From contig JAJXZA010000129.1 of the NCBI GenBank assembly GCA_021780285.1, positions 1 to 5,030 on the forward strand: a DNA stretch of 5,030 bases, given 5' to 3'. The stretch is from Planctomycetota bacterium. GTDB lineage: Bacteria > Planctomycetota > Phycisphaerae > WQYP01. Each line of letters begins with the position of its first letter. Position 1 is the first letter of the stretch. Below are positions 4,951-5,030 of the stretch, one piece after another. Below the pieces are notes generated by a model that was not told the DNA's origin, searched no databases, and saw only the letters and a program-made list of their open reading frames with translations. Position numbers and translations under genes: made by a program.

Positions 4951-5030
4951 TTACTGATGTATCTTTTCGCCCATGGATACATCGTCTAGAGATATGTCTG
5001 TATTTTCGGCACGGGCTGCTTCGCCGGCTC
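4951..5030 (-). CDS. Possible C-terminal end of a convergent unknown gene
   Basis: On the minus strand an open frame enters at the window edge and ends at a TAA (4953-4951), giving 25 residues: AGEAARAENTDIS followed by LDDVSMGEKIHQ. It is hydrophilic and mixed-charge, as expected of a soluble protein tail, and a 6-bp stem-loop follows the stop directly. No family is recognised and the stretch is short enough to be chance. The competing reading is a plus-strand gene starting at ATG 4973 or 4994, but neither ATG has a convincing Shine-Dalgarno. Confidence 0.28.
   Translation of the reverse strand, partial: AGEAARAENTDISLDDVSMGEKIHQ

Noticed and set aside
4973..5030. Plus-strand CDS beginning MDTSSRDMSVFS at the window end
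   Set aside because: No Shine-Dalgarno precedes either ATG and no family is recognised in 19 codons; the opposite-strand reading looks slightly better.

Overview
The window looks like chromosomal DNA from a mesophilic Gram-negative bacterium, most likely of the PVC group and perhaps a planctomycete. This rests on recognition alone. The bS21 protein has the SYYEKPSEKRRRR block that I associate with planctomycetes. FtsH has a long hydrophilic N-terminus and the HDEREQTLNAILVEMDGF stretch common in PVC FtsH proteins. No taxonomic marker was searched.

Layout. Positions 1-136 (minus strand) hold the first 45 codons of an ECF-type sigma factor, cut by the window edge. The next 783 bases carry no convincing gene. 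In their middle lies a compact 282-bp element (402-683) with 32/33-bp terminal inverted repeats, flanking TA dinucleotides and two long internal hairpins. It looks like a MITE or other non-autonomous insertion. From 780 comes a sigma70-like promoter, then a structured leader with an intrinsic-terminator-like hairpin just before the ribosome binding site of rpsU (bS21, 920-1144). Downstream on the same strand are a single-domain universal stress protein (1216-1641) and a suppressor-of-fused (SUFU) domain protein (1695-2453). The SUFU gene's Shine-Dalgarno sequence is separated from its TTG start by a perfect 7-bp hairpin. A 292-bp gap with a 12-bp palindrome and a TATAAT box precedes ftsH (2746-4794), a complete membrane AAA+ zinc protease. 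The last 236 bases hold a perfect DnaA-box 9-mer, an AT-rich stretch and possibly the 3' end of a convergent minus-strand gene.

Function. The four plus-strand genes are translation or stress housekeeping functions: a small-subunit protein, a USP-fold stress protein, a SUFU protein of unclear role and the membrane quality-control protease. rpsU, usp and sufu could share a transcript, since gaps are 71 and 53 nt with no strong terminator between them. ftsH probably has its own promoter. No defence system, CRISPR array, tRNA or rRNA was seen. The most unusual signals are non-coding: the inverted-repeat element, the attenuator-like rpsU leader and the possible looped-out Shine-Dalgarno of the SUFU gene.
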